64,000 nucleotides of DNA from assembly GCF_022559625.1 (NCBI RefSeq), contig NZ_CP042288.1, positions 208,309 through 272,308 on the forward strand, written 5' to 3'. The notes under the pieces were generated by a model, which was not told the origin of the DNA, searched no databases, and saw only the letters and a program-made list of their open reading frames with translations. The translations under genes and the position numbers were made by a program. Shown piece after piece: positions 54,403 through 63,137 of the stretch. Each line of letters opens with the position of its first letter. The stretch's first letter is position 1. The DNA is from Aquisalinus flavus (GTDB taxonomy: Bacteria; Pseudomonadota; Alphaproteobacteria; Caulobacterales; Parvularculaceae).

Positions 54403-55964
54403 TCCGTATCCCCATCGTCTTTCTGGATGGCGTCTTTCTGGTTGGCGCCTTGCGGTACGGCCGGAACTTGCGGATGGGCCCGGCTCTCCGGCATCCAGAC
54501 CCGGAAGACCGCGCCGCCTTTCGCACTGTTACGCACGCTGACAATGCCGCCCCATCCTGTCACCATGCCCTGCACCACGGCAAGCCCGAGACCGATGCCT
54601 TTCCCGCGTTTCTTGGTTGTAAAGAACGGCTCGAAGATATTGGCGCGGGTTTCTGCGGAGATGCCGTTGCCTTCGTCCTGCACTTCGATCCATACAAACG
54701 GCCCGGCCGAGAGGGGGGCAATATCCATCTCCGCCGGCGGTATGCCGCCGCGGCCGGCGGAGATGAAGATGTTTCCCGTGGCATTCTGGGCATCGGATGC
54801 GTTGACGATGAGGTTCAGCATCACCTGGCGCAACTCCACATCGTCCGCCATCGCGATCAGATCATCCCCGGCGATATCGAGATGATAGACGAGGCCGGTT
54901 GTCGCGACATCCTGCGCATAGGAGAGCAGGTCTTCCAGAAAGGACTTCAGATCAACCGGCTTGAGGCCGCTGGTGCCGCCACGGGCCATGGACAGGGTCT
55001 GCCGCAGGATTTCGCCCGCCTGCAGCACGGCGGTATTGATGCGTTCAAGGAGTTTCTCCCGGTCCGGCTGGTCCGGCTGCGCTTTGAGCGCACGGGCATA
55101 GACCCCTGCGGGATGGAGAATGTTGGACAGTTCGTGGGCGAGGCCGCCGGCGAACCGGTTCAGGGCTTCGATCTTCTGCAGCTCGTGGAGCTTTCGCTGA
55201 TAGACGCTCTTTTCCTCGGCAAGCCTGACCCGGTCCGTCCTGTCGAACTCGACCGTCAGCAGGCGGTCTAACGTGCCACTGCTTCCGGCAAGGGGATACA
55301 GATGGACGAGCCAGTGGGTGCCTTTGAGGGGGCCGGCATTAACTCTCAGCGGCCGGCCTGTGACCGGCGCGCCGGAGGCAAGCGCTTCATCGAATAGCGG
55401 CTCGATATGATTGCGATACTCCAGACCGGGAACGTCATGGGGCTTGCGGCCGATCGCATCTTGCGCCCGCACGCCATAGCTTCTGGCCAGCTCGTTATTG
55501 ATATACCGGATCGTCCCGTCGCGATCCTGCAGCATGATGCCGAGGGGCAGTCGGTCGAGAATGTTCGAGATCAGGCGTTCGCGCTCCTGAAGCTTGCGCT
55601 GGGCGAGAACCTGCTCGGTGCGGTCGTTGAGGACGATGACGATCTGATCGTCAGAATAATAGCTGGCCGTCGAATCGTAATAGCGCTTCGACCCGTCCGG
55701 CCAGACCCAGCGCAGAACGCCTTGCCAGTGTGCGCGGGATGCGAGGAAGTCTTCATAGGCCGCCCAGCGCAAGGACTGCATTTTCTCCGTGTCGTGATCG
55801 AGCTGATGCCAGCGCTTGCCGATAAGCTCGGCCTGGGGCGAAAAGCCGAGCAGATAGCGGGCGCTGGAGGAGGCATGAACGACACGGCCATCGCGATGGA
55901 AGATCGCATAGCCGATCATCGACCGGTCGATCGCTTCCAGAATGTCCTTGTTCAGCGGTTCCAT
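54399..55964 (-). CDS. Soluble PAS-domain sensor histidine kinase
   Basis: 521 residues with no membrane helix. Two PAS domains (about residues 8-118 and 132-245: IGYAIFHRDGRVVHASSSAR, LGIMLQDRDGTIRYINNELA) are followed by a HisKA domain with His277 in FAGGLAHELSNIL, then an ATPase domain with LMLNLIVNASDAQ-like N box, DEGNGIS, FFTTKKRGKGIGLGLAVVQG. It phosphorylates the overlapping downstream receiver. The MarR gene is 33 bp upstream, so the three likely form one operon. Confidence 0.92.
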   Translation of the reverse strand: MEPLNKDILEAIDRSMIGYAIFHRDGRVVHASSSARYLLGFSPQAELIGKRWHQLDHDTEKMQSLRWAAYEDFLASRAHWQGVLRWVWPDGSKRYYDSTASYYSDDQIVIVLNDRTEQVLAQRKLQERERLISNILDRLPLGIMLQDRDGTIRYINNELARSYGVRAQDAIGRKPHDVPGLEYRNHIEPLFDEALASGAPVTGRPLRVNAGPLKGTHWLVHLYPLAGSSGTLDRLLTVEFDRTDRVRLAEEKSVYQRKLHELQKIEALNRFAGGLAHELSNILHPAGVYARALKAQPDQPDREKLLERINTAVLQAGEILRQTLSMARGGTSGLKPVDLKSFLEDLLSYAQDVATTGLVYHLDIAGDDLIAMADDVELRQVMLNLIVNASDAQNATGNIFISAGRGGIPPAEMDIAPLSAGPFVWIEVQDEGNGISAETRANIFEPFFTTKKRGKGIGLGLAVVQGMVTGWGGIVSVRNSAKGGAVFRVWMPESRAHPQVPAVPQGANQKDAIQKDDGDTE

Positions 55965-55997
55965 GACAAGTGCCCGTATGCGGATGCCGTGTAAGGA

Positions 55998-56444
55998 TCA
56001 ATCGTCCGACGGCTTTGACAGCCTTGAATGCAGCTTGTTCAGGGCAAGGGCAAGCGTGGAAAGCTCGTCATCGCCGAGTTCGTGGACGATCCTGGCGCAG
56101 CGGTTGAGCGGATCATGTTCCAGCGCGGCATGGCCTGCATCGGTAAGGTTGATGATCTTGGTGCGCGAATCCGTGGGCGAATCCATGACTTCGGCAAGGC
56201 CCCGGCTGACCAGCGACGCGGCGGTGCGCGATGCCGGACCGCTCGTAACGCCGAGATATTTCGCAAGCCCCGCCACGTTGCGGCTCTTGGCGCCGGCCCG
56301 TTCCAGATATCGCAGGGCCGACCATTGCACAGCGTGCAATGCCCTTGGCTGTTTCTCGTCATAGACGAGCCGGGCAGTCTGTTCCAGCAATAACGCTATG
56401 CCGCGGGCTTTGCGGTCTGGTGCGATGTCTCGTTCCTCACTCAT
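55998..56444 (-). CDS. MarR-family transcriptional regulator
   Basis: 148 residues with GGGGGAGTAA before the ATG. The winged-helix pattern ALHAVQWSALRYLERAGAKS, VAGLAKYLGVTSGPASRTAA, LVSRGLAEVMDSPTDSRTKI is diagnostic. It likely binds the two palindromes at 56515-56579, 70-135 bp upstream, and represses itself and the kinase-receiver pair. No ligand can be inferred. Confidence 0.92.
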   Translation of the reverse strand: MSEERDIAPDRKARGIALLLEQTARLVYDEKQPRALHAVQWSALRYLERAGAKSRNVAGLAKYLGVTSGPASRTAASLVSRGLAEVMDSPTDSRTKIINLTDAGHAALEHDPLNRCARIVHELGDDELSTLALALNKLHSRLSKPSDD

Positions 56445-56514
56445 TTACTCCCCCAAATGAGACGCCAGCTAAACTATTGTTTTTGCTGACCTAGCGCGAC
56501 GTTACAAAAAAACA

Positions 56515-56579
56515 ATGCTAGTAGCAATCAATAATCTTGACCGTAACGATGTTACAAAATATATGTTTGCTACTAGCAA
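56515..56579. promoter_or_regulatory. Twin palindromic operators upstream of marR
   Basis: Site 1, 56515-56527: ATGCTAGTAGCAA. Site 2, 56567-56579: TTGCTACTAGCAA, a perfect 6-1-6 palindrome. Centres are 52 bp apart, about five DNA turns, and each is preceded by GTTACAAAA (56501 and 56551). The size suits a MarR dimer. They are in an AT-rich part of the marR promoter region. Confidence 0.65.
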
Positions 56580-56589
56580 TGAGTTGAGG

Positions 56590-56924
56590 TGCTTGCCACA
56601 TCAGCTCCGGCAAATGGCTCGAGCGTTGCGCACTGTCAGTACGAGCCATTCTGCCGACGGGGTATCAGCCCCTGTTGCAAGCCAGATTTGATTTTCGTCG
56701 GTTTCTCTCTCTCCCCCCTGACCGGCGAAACATCCGAGGGCGTTGCCTGCGTATCGGCAACGCCCTCTCTGATTTTGGCCCCACAGCGGGCCTTCTGGTT
56801 TCGGCCCGTACGGGCTGTTGGACATCCTGTCAGCTCTCTCTCCCCCTGCTGGCAGGATCAGGGGGCCGGTTCCTCAGGGGCCGGCCCCCGCCTTGCCCGC
56901 TTTCCTGATTCTCAGCCCCGATAT
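56590..56924. other. Hairpin-rich gene-free stretch between marR and mnmC
   Basis: No gene is seen. Three stems: GAGGGCGTTGCC (56736-56747) pairs perfectly with GGCAACGCCCTC (56756-56767), followed by TCTGATTTT on the plus strand; ATCCTGTCAGC with GCTGGCAGGAT (about 56824-56858, one mismatch); and GGGGGCCGG (56871-56879) with CCGGCCCCC (56881-56889). The first resembles a plus-strand terminator although no plus-strand gene precedes it. The stretch lies at the 3' side of mnmC on the minus strand. Confidence 0.6.
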
Positions 56925-58895
56925 TCAGCCTGCGTTCCTTTTCAGGTCGCGGACGACAAACCGTGCCGCCGACAGCATCGCAACAACCGCGGGGCTGACG
57001 GGCATCGGCGCGTTCGTGATCATGGCGCTTATCATAGCTGCACATAGAGGCGCGGTGACAAGTCCGCGCGAGCCAAGCCCTGTCAGGGTAAAAGCGCCTT
57101 TGCGCCATGTCGCAGGCGGGTAGGGACCTTTCATCCCGGTGCGCAACTCATCATAGTCAGCCAGGAATTCAGCCAAATCCGGCAGCGGGCCCGCGACCGG
57201 GTGACGGTCGGCGGTGACGCAGCGCCAGGCGGCGCGGGCGTCCGTGAGCGGTGCCGAGGCGATGGCCGGCATTACCATGCTCGCGGCATCGATATTGCGC
57301 CGGCTGCGGCTTGCATCCGGCTCCGGGGCGGGCAGCTTGCCATAGCCAGCAGGCGCCTTGTCATAGGTCGCACCGGTCACGACCCCGCCGCCGAGCGGGG
57401 CGATGTAATTACCAAAGGTGATGGCGCAGGCTGGCGGCGGCATGTCGAGGCGATCTATCTGCCCCAGGGAGGCTGCGAGATGACCGTCACCCGGCACGAT
57501 GGCGCTGGAGCCCTTCGCCTCGATGATGACGCCTGCCGTCTCCGGGGCAGGCTCGCCGGCAATGTCGACATCGCGCAGAAGCGCTGCGACGAAACGGGGC
57601 GGCCTGATCGTTCCGGCCTGCGGCAGATACAGATGAAGGGCATCGTCGGGCAGGGTCATATCCGTTGCCGCGATCTGGCGGGCCCGGCCGCTGTCGACGA
57701 GTTCCAGCCAGCCGGCCGGCAGGATCCCGCTCGCGGCGAGGGCGCGATGGCGGTCTGTGTCCTCAGGCGACAAGGCGAGCATCAGCCCGCCGCGGGAGGC
57801 AAAGATGTCTGTGCCCGTTTCTTTTTCCAGCTGTTCGATCAGCCGCACCGTGTGCAGGTATGCCTGGCGATAGAAGTGCCGCGCCGGCGTATCGCCGAGG
57901 TCGAGCCGCGGCATGATCAGGCCCGCCGGATTGCCGGAGGCGCCCGCCGCCATGCCGGCCGGGTCATGGATTGCGACCTTGCGGCCCGCGCGGCGCAGGG
58001 TCCAGGCAAGGCTCGCGCCGGCGATACCGGCACCGGCGATGTGGACCGGTTCCTCGATGGCAGGCCTGTGCAGCTGGCGCAGGCTGAACCAGGGCGCTGG
58101 CTCATCCCGCCTGCCGGCTCTATCCTTATCATCTTGCAGATCCTCTGTGTCCGGACGTATCGCTGTCAGCATCTCCCGCTTGCGGCCGAAGCCGGGGCGT
58201 TTCTCGATCTCGAAGCCATTGGCCTGCAGGCGCCTGCGCACGGTGCCGGCAACGGTGAAGGTGGCGGCGGTCGTGCCCGGCGCACTGAGCCTGCCGATCG
58301 CGGCAAAGATGTCATCGCGCCACATGTCTTCGTTGAGTGCCGGGGAGAAGCCGTCGAGAAACCAGGCATCGGCCCTGAAATCCGCCTCGGCCAACATCGT
58401 CCCGGCCTCGCCGAGAGCGAGGGTCAGGGTCACATCCGGGGCAAGATAGATCGTGTGAACGCCCGGTGTCAGCGCCGGATAGGCCACGGCCAGGCGCTCC
58501 GCATAGGGAGCAAGCATCGGCCAGCACCTGCCGACGCGGTCCTGTGCCGCACCGAAATCAGCCGCTGTCAGGGGAAAGCCCTCAACGGAAAAAACATGAA
58601 GGTTACCCTTGCCGTGGCCGCGGTCGTCCCAAGCCTGCCAGGCAGCGAGGATGTTGAGCCCGGTGCCGAAACCCGTTTCGGCGATGGTGAAAATCCCGCC
58701 TTCGTCGAGCGCGGCAAAACGCGCGGACAGATCATTGCCGGCGAGGAAGACGTGCTGCGTTTCCTCGAGGCCGCCGCGGTCGGAGAAATAGACATCGCCG
58801 AAGGCGGCGGACCGCACCGCATCGCCCGCCGACCAGTCAAGGTCGGCGGTGGGAAGGGTCTCGCTGAAAGGGGGTGCCTTGCCCTGGTCGGTCAT
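56925..58895 (-). CDS. mnmC: tRNA U34 modification bifunctional enzyme MnmC
   Basis: 656 residues. The N-terminal methyltransferase (MnmC2) has DVYFSDRGGLEETQHVFLAG and the SAM loop IAETGFGTGLNILAAW; the later DAWFLDGFSPALNEDMW is also conserved. The C-terminal FAD-dependent oxidoreductase (MnmC1) begins VHIAGAGIAGASLAWTLRRA and ends with GSRGLVTAPLCAAMI. It completes the mnm5s2U modification at tRNA wobble uridine by removing the carboxymethyl group and methylating the amine. The fused length is standard. A small hairpin (GGGCTTAATCAGCCC) lies just before the start. Confidence 0.95.
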   Translation of the reverse strand: MTDQGKAPPFSETLPTADLDWSAGDAVRSAAFGDVYFSDRGGLEETQHVFLAGNDLSARFAALDEGGIFTIAETGFGTGLNILAAWQAWDDRGHGKGNLHVFSVEGFPLTAADFGAAQDRVGRCWPMLAPYAERLAVAYPALTPGVHTIYLAPDVTLTLALGEAGTMLAEADFRADAWFLDGFSPALNEDMWRDDIFAAIGRLSAPGTTAATFTVAGTVRRRLQANGFEIEKRPGFGRKREMLTAIRPDTEDLQDDKDRAGRRDEPAPWFSLRQLHRPAIEEPVHIAGAGIAGASLAWTLRRAGRKVAIHDPAGMAAGASGNPAGLIMPRLDLGDTPARHFYRQAYLHTVRLIEQLEKETGTDIFASRGGLMLALSPEDTDRHRALAASGILPAGWLELVDSGRARQIAATDMTLPDDALHLYLPQAGTIRPPRFVAALLRDVDIAGEPAPETAGVIIEAKGSSAIVPGDGHLAASLGQIDRLDMPPPACAITFGNYIAPLGGGVVTGATYDKAPAGYGKLPAPEPDASRSRRNIDAASMVMPAIASAPLTDARAAWRCVTADRHPVAGPLPDLAEFLADYDELRTGMKGPYPPATWRKGAFTLTGLGSRGLVTAPLCAAMISAMITNAPMPVSPAVVAMLSAARFVVRDLKRNAG

Positions 58896-58920
58896 GAGGG
58901 CTGATTAAGCCCGCCTCTTG

Positions 58921-58964
58921 CAGTCTGCAACCATGGCAGTCTGCAACCATGGCAGTCTGCAACT
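58921..58964. repeat. 16-bp tandem repeat at the 3' end of the transglycosylase gene
   Basis: CAGTCTGCAACCATGG twice exactly (58921-58952) plus a 10-base exact partial copy running into the CTA (TAG on the minus strand) stop of the gene. It fills most of the gap to mnmC. Confidence 0.85.
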
Positions 58965-60177
58965 AGCCCTGCAGCGCTTCAAGGACCGCGTCGGAGGCAT
59001 AACCGTCCGGCTCCATGCCGTTGTCGGCCTGCCATTTGCGCAAGGCGGCGCGGGTGCCTGCGCCAATGATGCCGTCGACCGGGCCCGGATCGTAGCCGGC
59101 ATCGGCAAGCGCCTGCTGCAGCGATTTGCGCTCGCTGAGCGACAGCGGGCGGTCATTGCGCGGCCAGTCTTTTGAAAAGCCGGTCGCGCGCCCGGCGATG
59201 TGGTCGCTCAACAGGCCGATGCCGAGAGCGTAGGAGGTCGAGTTGTTATAGCGCAGGATCGCGTTGAAATTCGAAAACGCGATGAAGGCCGGCCCGGCCG
59301 AGCCGGCGGGCACGAAAATGAAACCTTCCTCGTTCAGGTCGATATGGTCGCCGAGGGGGGTGCCGTCGGCCCGGGTCACGCCGGCCTGCGACCAGCTTGC
59401 GGCGGATTTGCGGATCGAGCGGTCAGCGGTCGAATAGTCGAAATCATCCGGTAGCGAGACCTCGAAGCCCCAGGGCTGGTCGGCGGTGTAGCCCGACTTG
59501 CGCAGGTAATTTGCGGTCGAGCCGAACACGTCGGGCAGGTCGGCCCACAGATTGCGCCGCCCGTCGGCATTCTGGTCCACGGCATAGGCGAGATAGGTCG
59601 TCGGGATGAACTGGGTCTGGCCCATCGCCCCGGCCCAGGAGCCTTTGAGCTGGTCACGGTCGGCATAATCCTTGGCGATGATCTCGAGCGCGGCGACCAG
59701 CTGCTCGCGGCCGAAGCTGGTGCGGCGGCCCTCATAGCCGAGGGTTGCCAGCGCCGACAGCACGTCATAATTGCCGAGGATCTGGCCATAGGCGGATTCC
59801 AGGCCCCAGATGGCGGTGATGATCTCGGCATCGACGCCATAGGCGCCCTCGATCTCGGCCAGTAATTCCCGGTTGGCGTTGTAATTGTTGAGGCCGTTGG
59901 AAACACGGGTGTCCGAGACGGCAATCTCGAGATATTCCCAGATCGCCTTGGTGAATTCCGGCTGATCGGCGTTCAGCTCCATCACGCGGGGGATGCGGGT
60001 GACGCTTTCCATCTCCGCGTCATAGACGCTGGCCGGGATACCCTGCTCGATCGCGCTGGCACGGAACGCGTCTTTCCAGGCGGCGAAGCCGGTCTCGCCG
60101 TCATCCTGGGCCGCGGCAAGACCGCCAAACGAAAGCGCGCCAGCGGCGGCAAGGAAGGCGAGGGGGCGTAGCGTCAT
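58963..60177 (-). CDS. Lytic murein transglycosylase with peptidoglycan-binding domain
   Basis: 404 residues. A signal peptide (RPLAFLAAAGALSFGGLAAA) is followed by an MltB-like SLT_2 domain: ITAIWGLESAYGQILGNYDV with the catalytic Glu, AGAMGQTQFIPTTYLAYAVD, GRRNLWADLPDVFGSTANYL and GFEVSLPDDFDYS. The C-terminal part (RKSLQQALADAGYDPGPVDG, GTRAALRKWQADNGMEPDG) is a peptidoglycan-binding domain. It cleaves glycan strands in the periplasm to form anhydromuropeptides. No lipobox is seen, so it is soluble rather than a lipoprotein. Confidence 0.93.
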   Translation of the reverse strand: MTLRPLAFLAAAGALSFGGLAAAQDDGETGFAAWKDAFRASAIEQGIPASVYDAEMESVTRIPRVMELNADQPEFTKAIWEYLEIAVSDTRVSNGLNNYNANRELLAEIEGAYGVDAEIITAIWGLESAYGQILGNYDVLSALATLGYEGRRTSFGREQLVAALEIIAKDYADRDQLKGSWAGAMGQTQFIPTTYLAYAVDQNADGRRNLWADLPDVFGSTANYLRKSGYTADQPWGFEVSLPDDFDYSTADRSIRKSAASWSQAGVTRADGTPLGDHIDLNEEGFIFVPAGSAGPAFIAFSNFNAILRYNNSTSYALGIGLLSDHIAGRATGFSKDWPRNDRPLSLSERKSLQQALADAGYDPGPVDGIIGAGTRAALRKWQADNGMEPDGYASDAVLEALQG

Positions 60178-60307
60178 GGGTCAGGCACTCCGTCGGGTCA
60201 GGGCTGTTCTGGGTAACTGCCGGTGATTCTAGGCAAAATTAAGCCGGGCCGTCCAGTGACGATGCGGAAAGGGTGGTTAAGATAGCACCTACAGGCGGTA
60301 CGGGGAT

Positions 60308-60371
60308 AAGCTGGGCCACAGACAAGCCGAGCCATGAATAAGCCGGGCCATCAACAAGCCGGGCCTTGACA
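60308..60371. repeat. 16-bp imperfect tandem repeat, four units
   Basis: AAGCTGGGCCACAGAC, AAGCCGAGCCATGAAT, AAGCCGGGCCATCAAC and AAGCCGGGCCTTGACA, exactly in 16-bp register. A further related AAGCCGGGCC lies at about 60242. They fill the gap between the transglycosylase start and rpmJ. Confidence 0.85.
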
Positions 60372-60470
60372 GTGAAGGGGCCGTCCGCTACGTCCCGGCG
60401 CTCACGGCGGCGCCATGCGCAGCCTCACGGCATTCCTGAACACGAACCGCATTATTTAAGGGCCAAGGCC

Positions 60471-60596
60471 ATGAAAGTAAGAAGCTCGCTTAAATCCCTG
60501 AAGAATCGTCACCGCGACTGCCGCGTCGTGCGCCGCAAGGGCCGCATCTACGTGATCAACAAGACCCAGCGCCGCTACAAGGCCCGTCAGGGCTAA
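60471..60596 (+). CDS. rpmJ: 50S ribosomal protein bL36
   Basis: 41 residues, [20 protein letters not shown] and onward, ending YKARQG. The sequence is the zinc-free form: only one Cys, where the C+ form has the CxxC...CxxxxH ligands. This is the normal version in alphaproteobacteria. The upstream in-frame sequence to 60366 is non-conserved and read through the minisatellite, so ATG 60471 (AAGGGCCAAGGCC upstream) is the start. Confidence 0.95.
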   Translation: MKVRSSLKSLKNRHRDCRVVRRKGRIYVINKTQRRYKARQG

Positions 60597-60681
60597 ACGT
60601 CGGCCTGCCGGTCCTGTGCCCGCGACGATTCTGACAAAAACCTCAATTGCCGAACAGCGCAGCGCCCTCTACAGTCGGGGC

Positions 60682-61248
60682 ATGCGCTTTTTTGCTTGTG
60701 TCTTTTCCGCTCTTGCCATCCTCGCCGCTATCGGTGCCGCCAGCCTTGCGCCGGCAGCCGCCGACCAGACCGATCCGTCGCTCGAGGCGCTGTTCGCGGA
60801 ACTGCGTGACGGCACCGTGATCGACGCGCAGGCGACGACCGACCGCATTGTCGAAGTGTGGGCGACGGCGCCGAGCCCGACCGTCAACATCCTGTATGAG
60901 CGGGCGACCGAGGCCATGTATAATGACGAATATGACCTCGCCGACGAACTGGCGAACCACATCACCGGGCTCGCGCCGCATTTCGCCCAGGGCTGGGTGC
61001 TGCAGGCCAATATCAAGATCGCCCTGAACGAGCGTCAGCGCGCGCTCGACGCCTATCGCGAGGCACTGGAACTGGAGCCACGCCACTTCATCGCCTCCAG
61101 CCAGCTCGCCGATATTCTCTACGCCAATGGCGAGGACCGGGCGGCGTTCGATCTTTATCAGCAGGCGCTGAAATGGAACCCCCATTACGAGCCGGCGCGC
61201 GATGCGTCCTCGCGCCTGCGGCAGGTGCTGACGGGCCAGGAAATCTAG
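60682..61248 (+). CDS. Exported TPR protein
   Basis: 188 residues from ATG 60682. A signal peptide (MRFFACVFSALAILAAIGAA, cleaved near PAAA) precedes at least three helical hairpin repeats: NILYERATEAMYNDEYDLAD, GWVLQANIKIALNERQRALD, SQLADILYANGEDRAAFDLY. These read as tetratricopeptide repeats, a protein-binding scaffold, probably periplasmic. No specific role is recognised. It follows rpmJ by 85 bp and is convergent with the exchanger gene, with a 16-bp gap. Confidence 0.83.
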   Translation: MRFFACVFSALAILAAIGAASLAPAAADQTDPSLEALFAELRDGTVIDAQATTDRIVEVWATAPSPTVNILYERATEAMYNDEYDLADELANHITGLAPHFAQGWVLQANIKIALNERQRALDAYREALELEPRHFIASSQLADILYANGEDRAAFDLYQQALKWNPHYEPARDASSRLRQVLTGQEI

Positions 61249-61264
61249 ACGGAAATCCGGCCTG

Positions 61265-62278
61265 CTACCCTGCCGCCAGCAGGGCCATTCCCCCGACATA
61301 GAGCAGCAGCACGAGGCTGCTCTCAAAGCCGATGCGGGCAAAGCCGCGCTTCTCGCGCACGATCAGGCCTGCGATCAGCACTGCCGTCATCAGGATCGTC
61401 AGCGCCAGCAAGAAGGATTGCTGGCCGGAGATCGCATGATAGATCGAGCCATCGCGATAGGCCGCATCGGCGCCGGCGAGAAACAGCACGTCGAACAGAT
61501 TGCCGCCCATGATGCCGCCGACGGCAAGCGTCAGCGCCCCGCGGCGCACGGCGGCGATGGTGGTGACGAGTTCCGGTGTCGAGGTCGCCACGGCCGTCAG
61601 CAGGGCGCCGGTGACGCTCTCCGACAGCGAAAAAGAGACCATCAGCGTCTCGCCGCTCATGGCGATGCCCCAGCCGGCAATGCCGGTGATCCCCGCAAGG
61701 ACGGCGAACTGGACGATCAGGCTCGACAGCGACATGTCTGCATTGTCGCCGTCGGGCTCGTCCATCCGGGTTTCCTGCGTGTTTTCCGGCTGCCATTGCG
61801 GAAAGTGCCGCGTCCTGCGCGCCAGCCGGAGGCCGAGCAGGTAGAAGCCGACGAGAAACAGGCTGGCCGGGTGAATGCCGAAAAGGGTCCAGTCGGGCCC
61901 GCCCATGGCGATCAGCGGCACGGCGAGCATGCCGGCGAGCATGATGCCGTAGACCAGGTTCTCGATCGAGGCAGCGGCGTGTTCGAGATTGACGCGCTTG
62001 TGGAAGAAATCAGCCGCGACCAGAAACACGGTCTGGGCGGCGATGCCGCCGACGGCATTGCTGACGGCGAGTTCGGGCAGGCCGCGCGAGGCGGCGACGA
62101 TCGAGGTGGTCAGGCCGGACAGCGAGGTCGCCGCGCCGAGCAGCACGGCGCCGACCAGCGCTTCGCCCAGCCCCGTGCGATCGGCGAGCCTGTCGGCGAC
62201 ACCGGCAAGGCGCGCGCCGGCCGCGAGAATGACCAGCGTCGCAAGGGCAAAGATGGCAAGGGCGACGGTGGCGCTCAT
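61265..62278 (-). CDS. Calcium/sodium (CaCA-family) cation exchanger
   Basis: 337 residues with about ten membrane helices. The two inverted alpha repeats are visible: [20 protein letters not shown] and then [17 protein letters not shown] (about 49-86), and [20 protein letters not shown] with [19 protein letters not shown] (about 228-268). The second carries the conserved TSTPE acidic site; the first has Ser-Leu-Ser where many members have Thr-Ser-Pro-Glu, so the first-repeat acidic residue is not in its usual place. A charged central loop ([20 protein letters not shown]) separates the halves. The transported ion is unproven. Confidence 0.88.
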   Translation of the reverse strand: MSATVALAIFALATLVILAAGARLAGVADRLADRTGLGEALVGAVLLGAATSLSGLTTSIVAASRGLPELAVSNAVGGIAAQTVFLVAADFFHKRVNLEHAAASIENLVYGIMLAGMLAVPLIAMGGPDWTLFGIHPASLFLVGFYLLGLRLARRTRHFPQWQPENTQETRMDEPDGDNADMSLSSLIVQFAVLAGITGIAGWGIAMSGETLMVSFSLSESVTGALLTAVATSTPELVTTIAAVRRGALTLAVGGIMGGNLFDVLFLAGADAAYRDGSIYHAISGQQSFLLALTILMTAVLIAGLIVREKRGFARIGFESSLVLLLYVGGMALLAAG

Positions 62279-62326
62279 GCGGACAGCCTCGCACTGAGGA
62301 GGGGGACAGGATCGGTGATTGCGCAG

Positions 62327-62593
62327 CTAGTGATGACGAAGGGCCTCGATCAAGTCGTCCTTGTCCATGTCGGAGCGGCCGTCGATGCCGATCTCCTGGG
62401 CGCGGTCATAGAGCTCGTCCCTGGTCCAGTCTTCATAGGCGGGCGACTCGCCGCCTTTCTTCGACGGGTGCTGCTCGTCATTGGCTTTCGCATTGGCGAT
62501 GCGCGCGGCTTTCTCTTTCGAATTGCCGTCCTCGCGCAGCTTGTCATAGAGCGCGTCATCCTTGACCTGGGGGCCGTGATTTCCCTTTGGCAT
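62327..62593 (-). CDS. Small protein with Rho-N-like C-terminal domain
   Basis: 88 residues with an excellent GGAGGACATC site. The N-terminal part (MPKGNHGPQVKDDALYDKLR, SKEKAARIANAKAN) matches small plasmid-stabilisation-like or DUF7218-type proteins; the end (YEDWTRDELYDRAQEIGIDG, DMDKDDLIEALRHH) is a Rho-N/SAP-like helix pair that could bind nucleic acid. Function unknown. It is downstream of the gapR side and upstream of the exchanger on the same strand. Confidence 0.75.
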   Translation of the reverse strand: MPKGNHGPQVKDDALYDKLREDGNSKEKAARIANAKANDEQHPSKKGGESPAYEDWTRDELYDRAQEIGIDGRSDMDKDDLIEALRHH

Positions 62594-62774
62594 GATGTCC
62601 TCCGATATGGCTAAAGGGTGAGAACGGCGCGGAGCGGGCGGCGGTTCCCGCTGCGGCGGATCGGCGTGGCTGGGGCGTTGTGGAAAACATCGCCTTGTCC
62701 ACCAAGGGGGCGGCAGGTGTATTAGGCGTTCCCGATAAAGCGATACCCGTTTCAGTTTCGAAGAGGATCAGACA

Positions 62775-63050
62775 ATGGCCGACGGTTCAGCAAATATGGA
62801 AACAATGGCTGAGGGCTCCGGCGGGGTCGCCGCCGAACGCCTGCGCTCCTTCATCGAGCGGGTCGAGCGCCTGGAAGAAGACAAGGCCGCGATCATGGAA
62901 GACATCAAGGAAGTCTTCGCCGAAGCCAAGGGCGAGGGGTATGATGTCAAGATCCTCCGCCAGGTGATCCGTATAAGGAAGATGGACCGCGCCGAGCGCC
63001 AGGAACAGGAAGCGATCCTGGACCTGTATCTGAGCGCGCTCGGGGAGTAG
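62775..63050 (+). CDS. GapR-family DNA-binding protein (DUF2312)
   Basis: 91 residues with AGAGGATCAGACA before the ATG. The core [40 protein letters not shown] and [20 protein letters not shown] is the DUF2312/GapR signature. In Caulobacter GapR forms tetramers around overtwisted, AT-rich DNA ahead of replication and transcription machinery. A short acidic N-terminal extension is present. Length and motif agree well, so a nucleoid-associated role is likely. Confidence 0.92.
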   Translation: MADGSANMETMAEGSGGVAAERLRSFIERVERLEEDKAAIMEDIKEVFAEAKGEGYDVKILRQVIRIRKMDRAERQEQEAILDLYLSALGE

Positions 63051-63062
63051 CAGCCCGTCCTC

Positions 63063-63137
63063 GTCCTTCGAGGCCCCTTCGGGGCACCTCAGGATGAGGA
63101 CTTCTTCCCGTTGATCACCGACTGAGCCTCATCCTGA
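63063..63137. repeat. REP-like palindromic repeat (type A) after gapR
   Basis: GTCCTTCGAGGCCCCTTCGG and onward to CTCAGGATGAGGAC, 63063-63101, is the cleanest copy of the repeat seen around tdk; a partial inverse copy GCCTCATCCTGAA is at 63125-63137. Confidence 0.8.

Noticed and set aside
57201..58904. 567-codon open frame on the plus strand
   Set aside because: It is antisense to mnmC over its whole length; composition is Arg/Gly-rich without motifs, while the minus strand has complete MnmC domains.
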